In this document: piece after piece, positions 1 through 7,448 of the stretch
How positions within the stretch are numbered: the stretch's first letter is position 1
Layout of the letters: each line of letters starts with the position of its first letter
Source: Fluviicola chungangensis
GTDB lineage: Bacteria; Bacteroidota; Bacteroidia; Flavobacteriales_D; Crocinitomicaceae
Assembly: GCF_007558725.1 (NCBI RefSeq)
Contig: NZ_VLPL01000001.1
Span: 249,984 to 313,983, forward strand
Length of the DNA: 64,000 nt
Reading direction: 5' to 3'
Made by a program: the position numbers and the translations under genes
The notes under the pieces: generated by a model
Told to the model about the DNA's origin: nothing
What the model saw: the letters and a program-made list of their open reading frames with translations, nothing else
Database searches by the model: none

Positions 1-90
1 ATTTCCATTTCAGAATTGGAAAACGGTACATATTATTTAATTATTCACACAGATGTTCAATACTTTCAGGTGAAAATTGTGAAGAATTAA
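1..90 (+). CDS. C-terminal end of a secreted protein with a T9SS type A-like sorting domain (partial)
   Basis: An open frame enters from the left edge and stops at TAA 88-90, leaving 29 residues. They read as the last strands of a type IX secretion sorting domain: a Leu-x-x-Gly-x-Tyr-Tyr-Leu core (LENGTYYL) followed by a strand ending in Lys-Ile-Val-Lys-Asn. In Bacteroidota such a domain directs export by the type IX system and is then cleaved. The rest of the protein lies outside the window, so its function is unknown. The call rests on a short stretch and is moderate. Confidence 0.6.
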   Translation: MSISELENGTYYLIIHTDVQYFQVKIVKN

Positions 91-100
91 AAAGAAGCAG

Positions 101-108
101 TATTTTTG
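101..108 (+). promoter_or_regulatory. -7 box for the DUF5606 gene
   Basis: TATTTTTG fits the Bacteroidota -7 consensus TAnnTTTG. A TTG at 77-79 lies 21 bases upstream, close to the usual 19. Transcription would start near 112, about 16 bases before the ATG at 128. Confidence 0.5.
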
Positions 109-127
109 GCTCAAATAAATTAATCGA

Positions 128-769
128 ATGAATTTAACAGGTATAATTGCTATTTCAGGAAAACCAGGACTATATAAAGTATTGGCACAAGGTAAAAACA
201 ACATCATCGTAGAATCGTTGGAAGACAAAAAACGCGTTCCCGCTTATGCTTCTGACCGAATTTCTGCCTTGGATGATATTTCTATCTATACCTACGACGA
301 TGACAAACCGTTAAAAGAGATCTTCATTTCGATTTTTGAAAAAGAAAAAGGAAAGGAAACGATTTCTCATAAGGAAGATCAAAATAAACTGAAAGCTTAC
401 TTGGTTGAAGTGTTGCCTAATTTTGATCAAGAGCGTGTATATGCATCTGATATCAAGAAAATTTTCCAGTGGTATAACTTACTATTGAAAGCAGGTGCAT
501 TAATCCCGGAGGAAACGGAAAAAGAAGAAGCTGCACCAGCAAAAGAGAAAAAAGCACCGAAAGCAGCTGCTAAGAAAGAATCTGCAGAAGCTTCCGAAGA
601 AGCTCCAAAAGAGAAAAAAGCACCTGCTAAAAAGGCTGCAACTCCTAAAGCTGCTGTTAAAACAACGGCAAAAGCTCCAGCTGCAAAGGCTCCAGTGAAA
701 GCATCTGCTAAAACGACGAGCGCGAAAAAAGTGGCTGCACCAAAAACAGGTTCTTCCAGAGGGAAGTAA
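128..769 (+). CDS. DUF5606 domain protein with Lys/Ala-rich histone H1-like tail
   Basis: The protein has 213 residues. The first 135 or so form the compact domain known as DUF5606 in Bacteroidota (starts MNLTGIIAISGKPGLYK, where a short beta-rich segment is followed by helices); its function is not established. The last 75 residues are low complexity, made of Ala, Lys, Pro and Thr with repeated KKAPAKKA- and KAPAAKA-like units, as in bacterial histone H1-like tails. That composition suggests nucleic-acid binding, which is inference. The gene has its own promoter and ends in a strong terminator, so it is probably monocistronic. The repetitive tail may vary in length between strains. Confidence 0.8.
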   Translation: MNLTGIIAISGKPGLYKVLAQGKNNIIVESLEDKKRVPAYASDRISALDDISIYTYDDDKPLKEIFISIFEKEKGKETISHKEDQNKLKAYLVEVLPNFDQERVYASDIKKIFQWYNLLLKAGALIPEETEKEEAAPAKEKKAPKAAAKKESAEASEEAPKEKKAPAKKAATPKAAVKTTAKAPAAKAPVKASAKTTSAKKVAAPKTGSSRGK

Positions 770-784
770 GATTCCAAAATATTT

Positions 785-827
785 AAAAAAAAGTAGGGGT
801 GGAAAATTTTCCGCCCCTACTTTTTTT
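785..827 (+). terminator. Intrinsic terminator after the DUF5606 gene
   Basis: The stem is formed by GTAGGGGTGG and CCGCCCCTAC around AAAATTTT, flanked by A8 and T7, so it could act in both directions. It lies 16 bases after the stop codon. Confidence 0.85.
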
Positions 828-834
828 ATTTTTG
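827..834 (+). promoter_or_regulatory. Possible -7 box immediately before pepF
   Basis: TATTTTTG matches TAnnTTTG and ends 4 bases before the ATG at 839, which would give an almost leaderless mRNA. It sits in the T-tract of the preceding terminator and no -33 TTG is visible at the right distance, so the call is weak. Confidence 0.35.
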
Positions 835-838
835 TGAT

Positions 839-2536
839 ATGAGAAAATTTGTTTCAGCCGACTTCACCTGTGACAGTTGGGAATCCGTAGAATTCTATCT
901 GTTAGATTTAAAAAACAGGGATATTTCTTCGAAAGAATCATTTAAAAAATGGTTGTTTGATAAAAGTGAACTGGAAGCCGTATTGGAAGAAAATATGGCC
1001 TGGCGCTATATCCGGATGACGATCAATACGCTGGATGAAAAGTTGACGGAGTCCTATCAATTCTTTGTGACTGAAATTCAGCCGAATCTGGCTCCTTTTG
1101 AGGATGCATTGAACCAAAAGATGATGGCTTCTCCATTTGTAAAAGAATTGGCTGAAGATAAGGCCTACGCAATCTATTTCAGAGGAGTGCAATCTGCACT
1201 GGAATTGTTTCGCGAAGAGAACATTGCACTCGAAACCGAATTAAGCACGCTGAGTCAGCAATTTGGAGCAATTTCCGGGAAACAGATGATCATTTATAAG
1301 GGAAAAGAACTGACTATGCCACAGGCGGCTAACTTTCTCAAAGACCCGGATGAAACAGTGCGCAAAGAAGTGTATGATCTGATTACTACCCGTAGGTTAC
1401 AAGATCGGGATGCATTGGATGATTTGTTTAATCAATTGATCCAATTGAGAAACCAGGTGGCAAAGAATGCAGATTGCGCAGATTACCGGGATTACAAATT
1501 CAAATCATTGGGCAGATTCGATTACACTGTGGAAGATTGCCTGGCTTTTCATAATGCGATTGAGAAGCTGATTGTACCGATCGTGAAACAATTGAACCTG
1601 AAAAAATTAGAGAAATTAGGAAAGTCTAAATTAAAGCCCTGGGATACTGAGGTTGATCCGGACGGATTGGCTCCATTGAAACCTTTCGAAAGTGGTGAGG
1701 AACTGCTGGATAAATCGATTGCTGTTTTTCAAAAATTGGATGCTTATTTCGGGGATTGCCTGAAGACAATGAAAAGCGGTGGATTCCTGGACCTCGATTC
1801 AAAAGCAGGAAAAGCTCCTGGAGGATACAACTATCCGCTTTATGAATCCGGGATTCCATTCATATTTATGAATGCTGCCGGAGCGCAACGGGATTTAACC
1901 ACTATGGTACACGAAGGCGGACACGCTGTTCATTCCTTCTTGAGCCGCGATCTGGAATTAACCGGATTTAAATCCTTACCCTCAGAGGTGGCTGAATTGG
2001 CTTCTATGTCAATGGAATTACTGACTATGGAATGGTGGAACGAATTTTACACCCATGAAAATGATTTGAGACGTGCCAAGTTGGAACAATTGGAATCGGT
2101 GGTAAAAGTATTGCCTTGGATTGCCCAGATTGACGCGTTCCAGCATTGGATTTACACTCATCCGACTCATTCCACAGCTGAAAGAACGGAGGAATGGGTT
2201 CGTTTGAACAAGCGCTTCGGTACCGGATTGGTTGATTATGATGATGGATATGAAGATGTACTGGAAAGTTCCTGGCAAAAACAATTGCATTTATTTGAGG
2301 TTCCGTTCTACTACATCGAATACGGGATTGCACAACTGGGTGCTCTGGGTGTTTGGAATAATTTTAAAAAGAACCCTGAAAAAGCCCTGACAGATTATAA
2401 AAATGCGCTTTCATTGGGGTATACGAAATCCATCCCGGAAATTTATGAAACCGCCGGATTGAAATTTGATTTTTCTCAGGCTGCATTGGAGGATATCAGC
2501 AAAAATCTGATGGATTCGATCAATGCATTGAATTAA
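839..2536 (+). CDS. pepF: M3 family oligoendopeptidase (PepF-like)
   Basis: This 565-residue zinc metallopeptidase hydrolyses short peptides in the cytoplasm. The zinc site HEGGH is at residues 358-362 (HExxH), and the third ligand is expected in the following SEVAELASMSMELL helix. The N-terminal half is helical, as in the thimet/oligopeptidase F fold, and the length matches bacterial M3B enzymes. No signal peptide is seen. The gene stands alone between two terminators. Assignment to M3 is firm; whether it is strictly PepF or a related M3B subfamily is less certain. Confidence 0.9.
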   Translation: MRKFVSADFTCDSWESVEFYLLDLKNRDISSKESFKKWLFDKSELEAVLEENMAWRYIRMTINTLDEKLTESYQFFVTEIQPNLAPFEDALNQKMMASPFVKELAEDKAYAIYFRGVQSALELFREENIALETELSTLSQQFGAISGKQMIIYKGKELTMPQAANFLKDPDETVRKEVYDLITTRRLQDRDALDDLFNQLIQLRNQVAKNADCADYRDYKFKSLGRFDYTVEDCLAFHNAIEKLIVPIVKQLNLKKLEKLGKSKLKPWDTEVDPDGLAPLKPFESGEELLDKSIAVFQKLDAYFGDCLKTMKSGGFLDLDSKAGKAPGGYNYPLYESGIPFIFMNAAGAQRDLTTMVHEGGHAVHSFLSRDLELTGFKSLPSEVAELASMSMELLTMEWWNEFYTHENDLRRAKLEQLESVVKVLPWIAQIDAFQHWIYTHPTHSTAERTEEWVRLNKRFGTGLVDYDDGYEDVLESSWQKQLHLFEVPFYYIEYGIAQLGALGVWNNFKKNPEKALTDYKNALSLGYTKSIPEIYETAGLKFDFSQAALEDISKNLMDSINALN

Positions 2537-2545
2537 ATAACAGGT

Positions 2546-2584
2546 AAAAAGTAGGTACATGGTTAATCCCGTACCTACTTTTTT
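2546..2584. terminator. Bidirectional terminator between pepF and the acyltransferase gene
   Basis: AAAAAGTAGGTAC and GTACCTACTTTTT form a perfect stem around a 12-base loop, with A and T runs at its feet. It lies between two convergent genes and overlaps the last codons of the minus-strand acyltransferase gene. Confidence 0.85.
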
Positions 2585-3657
2585 ATGATAATCGCATCCA
2601 TCAATCGATATAAATTCCGTTTAAGCCATTTTTCTGACGGTTTTTCAATGAAAAAGGTTATTCCCGCAGCAATTAGAATACATACAGGTAGCGCAATCAA
2701 AAACGCTGCGATGTAATAATTGACTCCCCATTTCATCAGGTTGGGGATGAGGAAATAGATCGAGAAATATTGGTGAATCAGGTACAGTGCGAAGGAAATT
2801 CTCCCTAGAAATAAGGTAATGGGATTCACAATAAATTTCAGTTTCCCGAATACAAAAAGGAAGAAGATCCCATAATAAACGGTTAGCACCGCCTTGTATT
2901 CCGAATGTGAAATGTAGTAGTTTGCCCTACCCGTTTTGGTGAATAGTAAAATCTGAAGGAAATAACACCCGATGATTAAAATAATGTTCAATACAAAATT
3001 CCGTTCTTTAGCAAAGAGCCGGTAAAAAAGAATTCCCGACACAAATAAGGGGAGCGATTGAGCCAATGGGAAATTTTTGAAGTAAGCCATCGAAAACGGT
3101 TGGAACCAATGAAATTCGGTTAGGATTGTTCCCAGCAAAGTGAGAGGAATTAGAATTGCTACTGCACTTTTCAGGGATTTGGTGACAAACAGGTATCCCA
3201 TTACCAGGTAGAAAAGCATTTCAATAATCATGGTCCAATAAGGTCCGTCCAGGTCTTTTACCCCAAAATAATATTGGAACATGGTTAAATTGTATAAAAA
3301 ATCCCGGGTTGGTATGGCGTGTTGGGGCTCGAATCCCAAAAAGAGTTTGTTTATACAGATAATCCCAAAGGTAAATATAACAGCTGTCCAATAAGTGGGA
3401 TAAAGCCTGCTGAAGCGATTGACCAAGAATTGATATCCGGATTGGATACGCTCCAGGCTCATCGTGATAACAAATCCGCTAATGATAAAGAACAGGTCAA
3501 CTCCTGTTACTCCGAATTTGGTAAAAGCCAGGAATCCGGGATTTAAAAGGGAAAAATGAAACACAAGAACAATCAGCGCGGCAATTCCTCTCAGTGAATC
3601 CAGTTCACGAATGCGGCTGATTGAATCATCCTTTTTAACGGAAGGAGCTGCATTCAT
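2575..3657 (-). CDS. Acyltransferase family 3 membrane protein
   Basis: This 360-residue integral membrane protein starts, after a short polar stretch, with the family hallmark RELDSLRGIAALIVLVFHF. About ten hydrophobic segments follow, as in the Acyl_transf_3 (OafA/YrhL-like) family, which O-acylates sugars of lipopolysaccharide, exopolysaccharide or peptidoglycan. The catalytic His is expected in the VFHF segment near residue 38. The C-terminus is short and basic with no SGNH domain. The acceptor cannot be told from context; its neighbours are a START-like gene and pepF. Confidence 0.85.
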   Translation of the reverse strand: MNAAPSVKKDDSISRIRELDSLRGIAALIVLVFHFSLLNPGFLAFTKFGVTGVDLFFIISGFVITMSLERIQSGYQFLVNRFSRLYPTYWTAVIFTFGIICINKLFLGFEPQHAIPTRDFLYNLTMFQYYFGVKDLDGPYWTMIIEMLFYLVMGYLFVTKSLKSAVAILIPLTLLGTILTEFHWFQPFSMAYFKNFPLAQSLPLFVSGILFYRLFAKERNFVLNIILIIGCYFLQILLFTKTGRANYYISHSEYKAVLTVYYGIFFLFVFGKLKFIVNPITLFLGRISFALYLIHQYFSIYFLIPNLMKWGVNYYIAAFLIALPVCILIAAGITFFIEKPSEKWLKRNLYRLMDAIIIKK

Positions 3658-3680
3658 CGATAATCAGTTGAATTTACAGC

Positions 3681-4070
3681 TTATGCACCGATCACTCTTC
3701 TCAGATCACTGATCTGTGATTCCCAGAGCCGTACAATCTCATCTTTCTCTGTTTTCTCCGCGAAATCAGAAACTGTAAGGATGACAACTTTGGTCATGGG
3801 ATCAATGGTGTATTTCATTTCGAAGAATGTTTCCAACTCGTCTTCCTCATCGTTTAACCATTGCCATTTGATGTATTCTCCGGCTTTTTTAGAGATTAGT
3901 CGTGCTTGTTCCTCACTCCCATCCCAATGGAATGTATACATATCATCTTTTACAATAACATCATCGGCAAACCATTCGCTCAATCCGTCAGGGGTTGACA
4001 GTAATTTATCCAAGACCCGCGGTGAGGTTTTTAATACATATTCCAATTCGAATTGTTCCTTTTTTGTCAT
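3681..4070 (-). CDS. START-like domain protein
   Basis: This 129-residue soluble protein resembles the small START-like/SRPBCC proteins conserved in Bacteroidota: an N-terminal strand-helix (MTKKEQFELEYVLKTSPRVL), the LSEWFADDV segment, and a C-terminal amphipathic helix ending WESQISDLRRVIGA. The fold usually makes a hydrophobic ligand cavity, but no ligand is known for this group. It lies 23 bases upstream of the acyltransferase gene on the same strand, so the two may be cotranscribed. Confidence 0.75.
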   Translation of the reverse strand: MTKKEQFELEYVLKTSPRVLDKLLSTPDGLSEWFADDVIVKDDMYTFHWDGSEEQARLISKKAGEYIKWQWLNDEEDELETFFEMKYTIDPMTKVVILTVSDFAEKTEKDEIVRLWESQISDLRRVIGA

Positions 4071-4132
4071 AGTAGTTTAATAATGTTAACTTCGCGCCGA
4101 AAAATCATTTTCGAAATATACACATTTCTTTC

Positions 4133-4882
4133 ATGGCGTTAGTACATTCATTTGAAAAAAACGGAAACAAGCTCTTCAAGTACAGAGGACAAATTCCGGT
4201 CATTTTATTCGTTTTAGCGATTCCTGTAATTTATTTTACAGATGTTCAATGTATTATGGACGATCCGCGTTGGTACTACATTTGTACCGGAGCTGCGATT
4301 GCAATGTCTGTTTTGGGACAGGTAATCCGTGCCATTGCTATTGGAACGAGTAATAAGAACACTTCGGGCAGGAATACGCAGGAACAGGTTGCTGAAGCAT
4401 TGAATACGAAAGGGATTTATTCGACTGTTCGCCACCCGCTTTATTTGGGGAATTATTTTATGTGGATCGGGATAGTATGTTTTACCTTCAACATCTACTT
4501 CATTGTTATTGTAAGCTTGTTATTCTGGATTTATTACGAGCGCATCATGTTTGCAGAAGAGCGTTTCCTGGAGCGTAAATTCGGTGAAAGTTATGTAACT
4601 TGGTCGAATTCGGTTCCGGCTTTTTGGCCAAGTATGAAGAATTATATCAAAGGAGATATTCCTTTTTCAATGAAAACGATTTTACGCCGCGAGTATTCGG
4701 GGATTTCCGCAACAGTATTAGGCTTCGTTTTTGTTGCCGGATTGCGCGAATATTTTATGACATGGACTATCGCGAACCCCTTGTGTTATGTTTATTGGAT
4801 CGTAGGAGCATTGCTGTTTAGCTTGATTTTCAAGTTACTAAAGCATCAGACAAAAGTTTTATACGAAGAAGACCGTTCTTAG
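4133..4882 (+). CDS. PEMT/isoprenylcysteine methyltransferase-like membrane protein
   Basis: This 249-residue protein has about six hydrophobic segments. It carries the signature of the phospholipid/isoprenylcysteine methyltransferase superfamily: TVRHPLYLGNYFMWIG near residues 98-113 (Arg-His-Pro, binding S-adenosylmethionine) and, further on, EERFLERKFGESYVTW with the conserved acidic pair. These enzymes methylate lipids or other small membrane substrates; the substrate here is unknown. The ATG at 4133 follows an AT-rich divergent intergenic region shared with the START-like gene. Confidence 0.75.
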   Translation: MALVHSFEKNGNKLFKYRGQIPVILFVLAIPVIYFTDVQCIMDDPRWYYICTGAAIAMSVLGQVIRAIAIGTSNKNTSGRNTQEQVAEALNTKGIYSTVRHPLYLGNYFMWIGIVCFTFNIYFIVIVSLLFWIYYERIMFAEERFLERKFGESYVTWSNSVPAFWPSMKNYIKGDIPFSMKTILRREYSGISATVLGFVFVAGLREYFMTWTIANPLCYVYWIVGALLFSLIFKLLKHQTKVLYEEDRS

Positions 4883-4884
4883 TC

Positions 4885-4914
4885 TTGCACAGAAGAAAAA
4901 AGTAACTATATTTG
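4885..4914 (+). promoter_or_regulatory. Promoter of tRNA-Met
   Basis: TTG at 4885-4887 and TATATTTG at 4907-4914 are separated by exactly 19 bases, the canonical Bacteroidota -33/-7 arrangement. It lies directly after the methyltransferase stop codon and 30 bases before the mature tRNA. Confidence 0.85.
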
Positions 4915-4944
4915 CACCGCCTTTCAGGGAAACGAAAGGATTAT

Positions 4945-5018
4945 GGCGAGATAGCTCAGTTGGTTAGAGCGCAGGATTCATAACCCTGAGGTCCCGAGTT
5001 CAACTCTCGGTCTCGCTA
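4945..5018 (+). tRNA. tRNA-Met (CAT anticodon)
   Basis: The 74-base cloverleaf has acceptor GGCGAGA/TCTCGCT (first pair G-T), D stem GCTC/GAGC, anticodon loop TTCATAA with CAT, and T arm CCGAG/CTCGG. CCA is not encoded (ACA follows). The paired first base and D arm argue against the initiator. A CAT anticodon can also belong to lysidine-modified tRNA-Ile2, which sequence inspection alone does not fully exclude. The anticodon stem has an A-C mismatch next to the loop. Confidence 0.9.
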
Positions 5019-5022
5019 CAAG

Positions 5023-5048
5023 AGCTCAGCATTTGCTGAGCTTTTTTT
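5023..5048 (+). terminator. Terminator after tRNA-Met
   Basis: AGCTCAGC and GCTGAGCT pair around ATTT and are followed by a T run, five bases after the tRNA. Confidence 0.85.
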
Positions 5049-5066
5049 ATTTGGTGCTATTTATGA

Positions 5067-5110
5067 TCCCGAGTTCATCCCGATAGTTATCGGGACTCGG
5101 TCTCGCTACA
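5067..5110 (+). repeat. Relic of the tRNA-Met 3' end carrying an inserted palindrome
   Basis: TCCCGAGTTCA (5067-5077) copies tRNA bases 4992-5002, and CTCGGTCTCGCTACA (5096-5110) copies bases 5006-5020. Between them, in place of the T-loop bases ACT, sits the palindrome TCCCGATAGTTATCGGGA (5078-5095). A further truncated copy, GAGTTCATCCCGATAG, lies at 5256-5271. The copy cannot fold as a tRNA. Confidence 0.8.
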
Positions 5111-5156
5111 AAAAGAAAAGGTGTGAACGCGAAAGTGCTTACACCTTTTCTTTTTT
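5111..5156. terminator. Orphan bidirectional hairpin
   Basis: AAAAGAAAAGGTGT and ACACCTTTTCTTTT form a perfect 14-bp stem around a 16-base loop, followed by T. It directly follows the tRNA relic. No gene is visible that it would serve, so it may be part of the repeated element. Confidence 0.6.
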
Positions 5157-5436
5157 CCTCTTCTCTCACACTCAAACTCACTCTTTGTTTCACACCTTTT
5201 CTTTCAGCGTGAGAATGAGAATAGAGAGTGATTTATACGTTAATCGACAGGTTCTGAGTTCATCCCGATAGATTTTTACTGATATTGTTTCATTGATTAT
5301 TCTACCTCTTATAATTTCAGATTTAGCTTCCATAGCAGCTAAATCTATGTTAAATTGATTCTCCATAAATTATAGGATTTGAATCGCTTATCCTGTGAAG
5401 AGTGCTAATTTAAAATAGTAATTGTGGAAAGTAAAA
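5157..5436. other. Gene-free stretch
   Basis: Apart from the truncated GAGTTCATCCCGATAG copy at 5256-5271 and low-complexity CTCACACTCAAACTCACTC-like sequence near 5164-5182, I see no coding or RNA signal. No open frame with plausible codon use is present on either strand. Confidence 0.6.
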
Positions 5437-6012
5437 CTAATCTTTAATCACCAAATCATATTTCGTCAACAGACCAATCAACCCATTCGAAGAAAAAATG
5501 GTTTTCTTGATCCGGTTCCGTTCCGGGTTGATATCAAAATTGATTGCTGAACTGAAATCTGCTTTGTCCAGGATACTCCGATCGAAAATACTGCGCGTCA
5601 GATCACAATTCTGAAACACGGCCTGGGTAAGATCGGCTTCTGAAAAATCTACTTCCTTGATGATGGAATTCGTGAAGCGGGTATTTTTCATTTTTCGGGA
5701 ATGAAAGGTCGCATAATCCAGGCTGCAATCGGTAAACTGAACTGCAAACAGGAAGTCGTTGCAGGCACTGAAGTCTACTCCTACGATCTTACAATCTTTA
5801 AAATGCACATCTTTTAACCCTGCGTATTTCAGGATAGTCAGCGAGAAATTGCAGCTTTCAAATTCACAATCCACGAAATCGATCTGACTGAAATTACTTT
5901 TGGAAAAATCACAGTCTACAAAATAACAATTGCTGAATTCATTGTTAACGAGTTGTTTGTTGGCGTAATTGACCTTGTGGAATGTTTTTCCTTCGTGGAG
6001 TTTGTTGCTCAT
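5437..6012 (-). CDS. Pentapeptide repeat protein, Qnr/McbG-like
   Basis: This 191-residue protein consists of tandem A(D/N)LxF-type pentapeptides (FSNCYFVDCDFSKSNFSQID and later copies), rich in central Phe and Cys, predicting a right-handed quadrilateral beta helix. The tail (GLIGLLTKYDLVI) resembles the C-terminal dimerisation segment of Qnr and related DNA-mimic proteins that bind gyrase; Qnr proteins are about 215 residues. Gyrase protection here is inference only. The start overlaps the stop of the upstream gene by 4 bases (ATGA), so the two are translationally coupled. Confidence 0.85.
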   Translation of the reverse strand: MSNKLHEGKTFHKVNYANKQLVNNEFSNCYFVDCDFSKSNFSQIDFVDCEFESCNFSLTILKYAGLKDVHFKDCKIVGVDFSACNDFLFAVQFTDCSLDYATFHSRKMKNTRFTNSIIKEVDFSEADLTQAVFQNCDLTRSIFDRSILDKADFSSAINFDINPERNRIKKTIFSSNGLIGLLTKYDLVIKD

Positions 6013-6506
6013 TTTAGCTTAAATGAATTTGAAATTTGTTCAATAGATGCTTTTACTTTCGGATAGGCGTCTTCACTGCATGCGAATACAAGCATGAATG
6101 ATTGGTTATTGTGAAGCACAAAAAACTCTTCGATTCGGAATGGTTCTGAATCGTCTTCGTTTGCGCCCTGAAAAACAAGATGAAGCATTTCCTTACCTCC
6201 GATATTTAGGATTTCGTCTTTTACGGCTTTTGCATTTTCCAAACCGGAATTTTCCAATAATTCCTTTCGAGTCTCACTTAGTGACATCTCGTCTGAAGGT
6301 GTGGCGATTAATGTAGTGATTAATTTAGGGTTTTCCTCATCGTCGATCAAAACAATTCCCATATCATCTATTTCTTCGAGATACCATTTGGAAGAAAATT
6401 GAATGGAGTAATCTTGCCGTTCGAGTGTTTTTAAATTCCCCTGTGTTGTCCCGGTCAAGGGAGTAATCAGAAAAAAAAGAAGGGTGTACAGGATGTTTGA
6501 TTTCAT
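6009..6506 (-). CDS. Secreted PsbP/DUF1795-like protein
   Basis: This 165-residue protein has a signal peptide (MKSNILYTLLFFLITPLTGTTQG). The mature part looks like the small PsbP-like fold: it begins with FSSKWYLEEIDD, has a central LIATPS strand, and ends with a helix (KASIEQISNSFKLK). Such proteins are common and uncharacterised in Bacteroidota envelopes. It is the first gene of a two-gene unit with the pentapeptide gene and shares a 4-base overlap with it. Confidence 0.6.
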   Translation of the reverse strand: MKSNILYTLLFFLITPLTGTTQGNLKTLERQDYSIQFSSKWYLEEIDDMGIVLIDDEENPKLITTLIATPSDEMSLSETRKELLENSGLENAKAVKDEILNIGGKEMLHLVFQGANEDDSEPFRIEEFFVLHNNQSFMLVFACSEDAYPKVKASIEQISNSFKLK

Positions 6507-6665
6507 GAACTAAAAATAGTGATAATGCTTGTTTTTCGGATGTTTTACAGATGATTTATTTCTGGGATTCATCGTTTACTAATTCGCCATTTAGCGAACA
6601 GGCAGTTTCTTCATGGAAACCAGTTTCATAAAGTATATTGGTGTCTTTTTGAAACTATTCTGATG

Positions 6666-6673
6666 TACCTTTG
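6666..6673 (+). promoter_or_regulatory. -7 box for the nitroreductase gene
   Basis: TACCTTTG matches TAnnTTTG. A TTG start at 6671 would lie inside this box, which favours the ATG at 6692 as the real start. Confidence 0.6.
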
Positions 6674-6691
6674 TTTCAAAATACAGAAATA

Positions 6692-7318
6692 ATGAATTTA
6701 ATAGACACATTGAATTGGCGATACGCCGCGAAACGCATGACTTCCGAGAAAGTATCAGACACAAAAGTTACCGAGATCCTGGAAGCGATTAATTTAACAG
6801 CAACTTCTGCAGGAATGCAGCCTTTCAGGGTTATTGTCGTTTCAAACCCGGAAATTAAAGCCAAATTGCAAGCTGCATCTTTCAATCCGCAAGTAAGCGA
6901 ATCCTCTCACTTATTGGTTTTCGCTTCGTATTCGCATGTTTCGCAAGCGCATGTCGATGAATATATTTCATTGGTTGCAAAAACAAGAAATGTTCCGCTT
7001 GAGAGTCTGGACCCATTCAAAGAAAAACTCTCCGCATTTGCGAGCATGCCTGAGGAATTCGTAAAAACATGGGCGGCTAAACAAGCATACATTGCATTGG
7101 GAACCGCAATTGTAGCTGCTGCGAATTTAAAAGTAGACAGCACACCGATGGAAGGATTTGACAATGCCGCTTTTGATGAGATCCTTGGCTTGAGTGAAAA
7201 AGGCCTTCAATCAGCTGTGATCCTGGCATTGGGTTACCGTAATGAAGAACTGGATCCGTACGCAAAAGCGAAAAAAGTAAGGATTCCTTTGGATGAATTG
7301 ACTATTACGTTGAACTAA
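6692..7318 (+). CDS. NAD(P)H-dependent nitroreductase family oxidoreductase
   Basis: This 208-residue flavoprotein has the nitroreductase/NfsB fold. It starts with MNLIDTLNWRYAAKRM (Arg and Lys of the FMN site), followed by TSAGMQPFRVIVVSN, the phosphate and flavin contact segment, and ends with AVILALGYRNEEDP-like residues typical of the family. These enzymes reduce nitro compounds or quinones with NAD(P)H as FMN-bound dimers. It is transcribed alone and ends in a terminator. I chose the ATG at 6692 because the frame upstream overlaps the -7 box. Confidence 0.88.
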   Translation: MNLIDTLNWRYAAKRMTSEKVSDTKVTEILEAINLTATSAGMQPFRVIVVSNPEIKAKLQAASFNPQVSESSHLLVFASYSHVSQAHVDEYISLVAKTRNVPLESLDPFKEKLSAFASMPEEFVKTWAAKQAYIALGTAIVAAANLKVDSTPMEGFDNAAFDEILGLSEKGLQSAVILALGYRNEELDPYAKAKKVRIPLDELTITLN

Positions 7319-7341
7319 CCGATAACCAACTCAACTCAAAG

Positions 7342-7378
7342 AAAAGAGTCCGTTGCGGCACGGCGGGCTCTTTTTTTT
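7342..7378 (+). terminator. Terminator after the nitroreductase gene
   Basis: AAAAGAGTCCG and CGGGCTCTTTT pair (one G-T) around TTGCGGCACGG, followed by a run of T. Confidence 0.8.
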
Positions 7379-7387
7379 CGAATACCT

Positions 7388-7411
7388 GACGTCATATTGC
7401 GTTGTTACGTC
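7388..7411 (-). repeat. 24-bp interspersed palindromic repeat, copy A
   Basis: Read on the minus strand this is GACGT + AACAACGCAATATG + ACGTC. A second copy with 21 of 24 identical bases lies at 26683-26706. The ends GACGT/ACGTC are inverted repeats. Confidence 0.65.
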
Positions 7412-7448
7412 AAATGGCAAAATAACAAAATAGCAAGTCAGCTTTTTG

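Noticed and set aside
427-777. Ala-rich 116-codon frame antisense to the DUF5606 tail
   Set aside because: It is the complement of Lys/Ala-rich codons, with no own promoter, and the plus-strand gene is clearly coding.
4945-5110. attL/attR pair of an integrated island at tRNA-Met
   Set aside because: The copies are only 75 bases apart and no integrase or foreign genes lie between them; better read as a repeat-disrupted relic.
5437-6012. A true qnr quinolone-resistance gene
   Set aside because: Only the repeat fold and the C-terminal segment resemble Qnr; the call stays at pentapeptide repeat protein.
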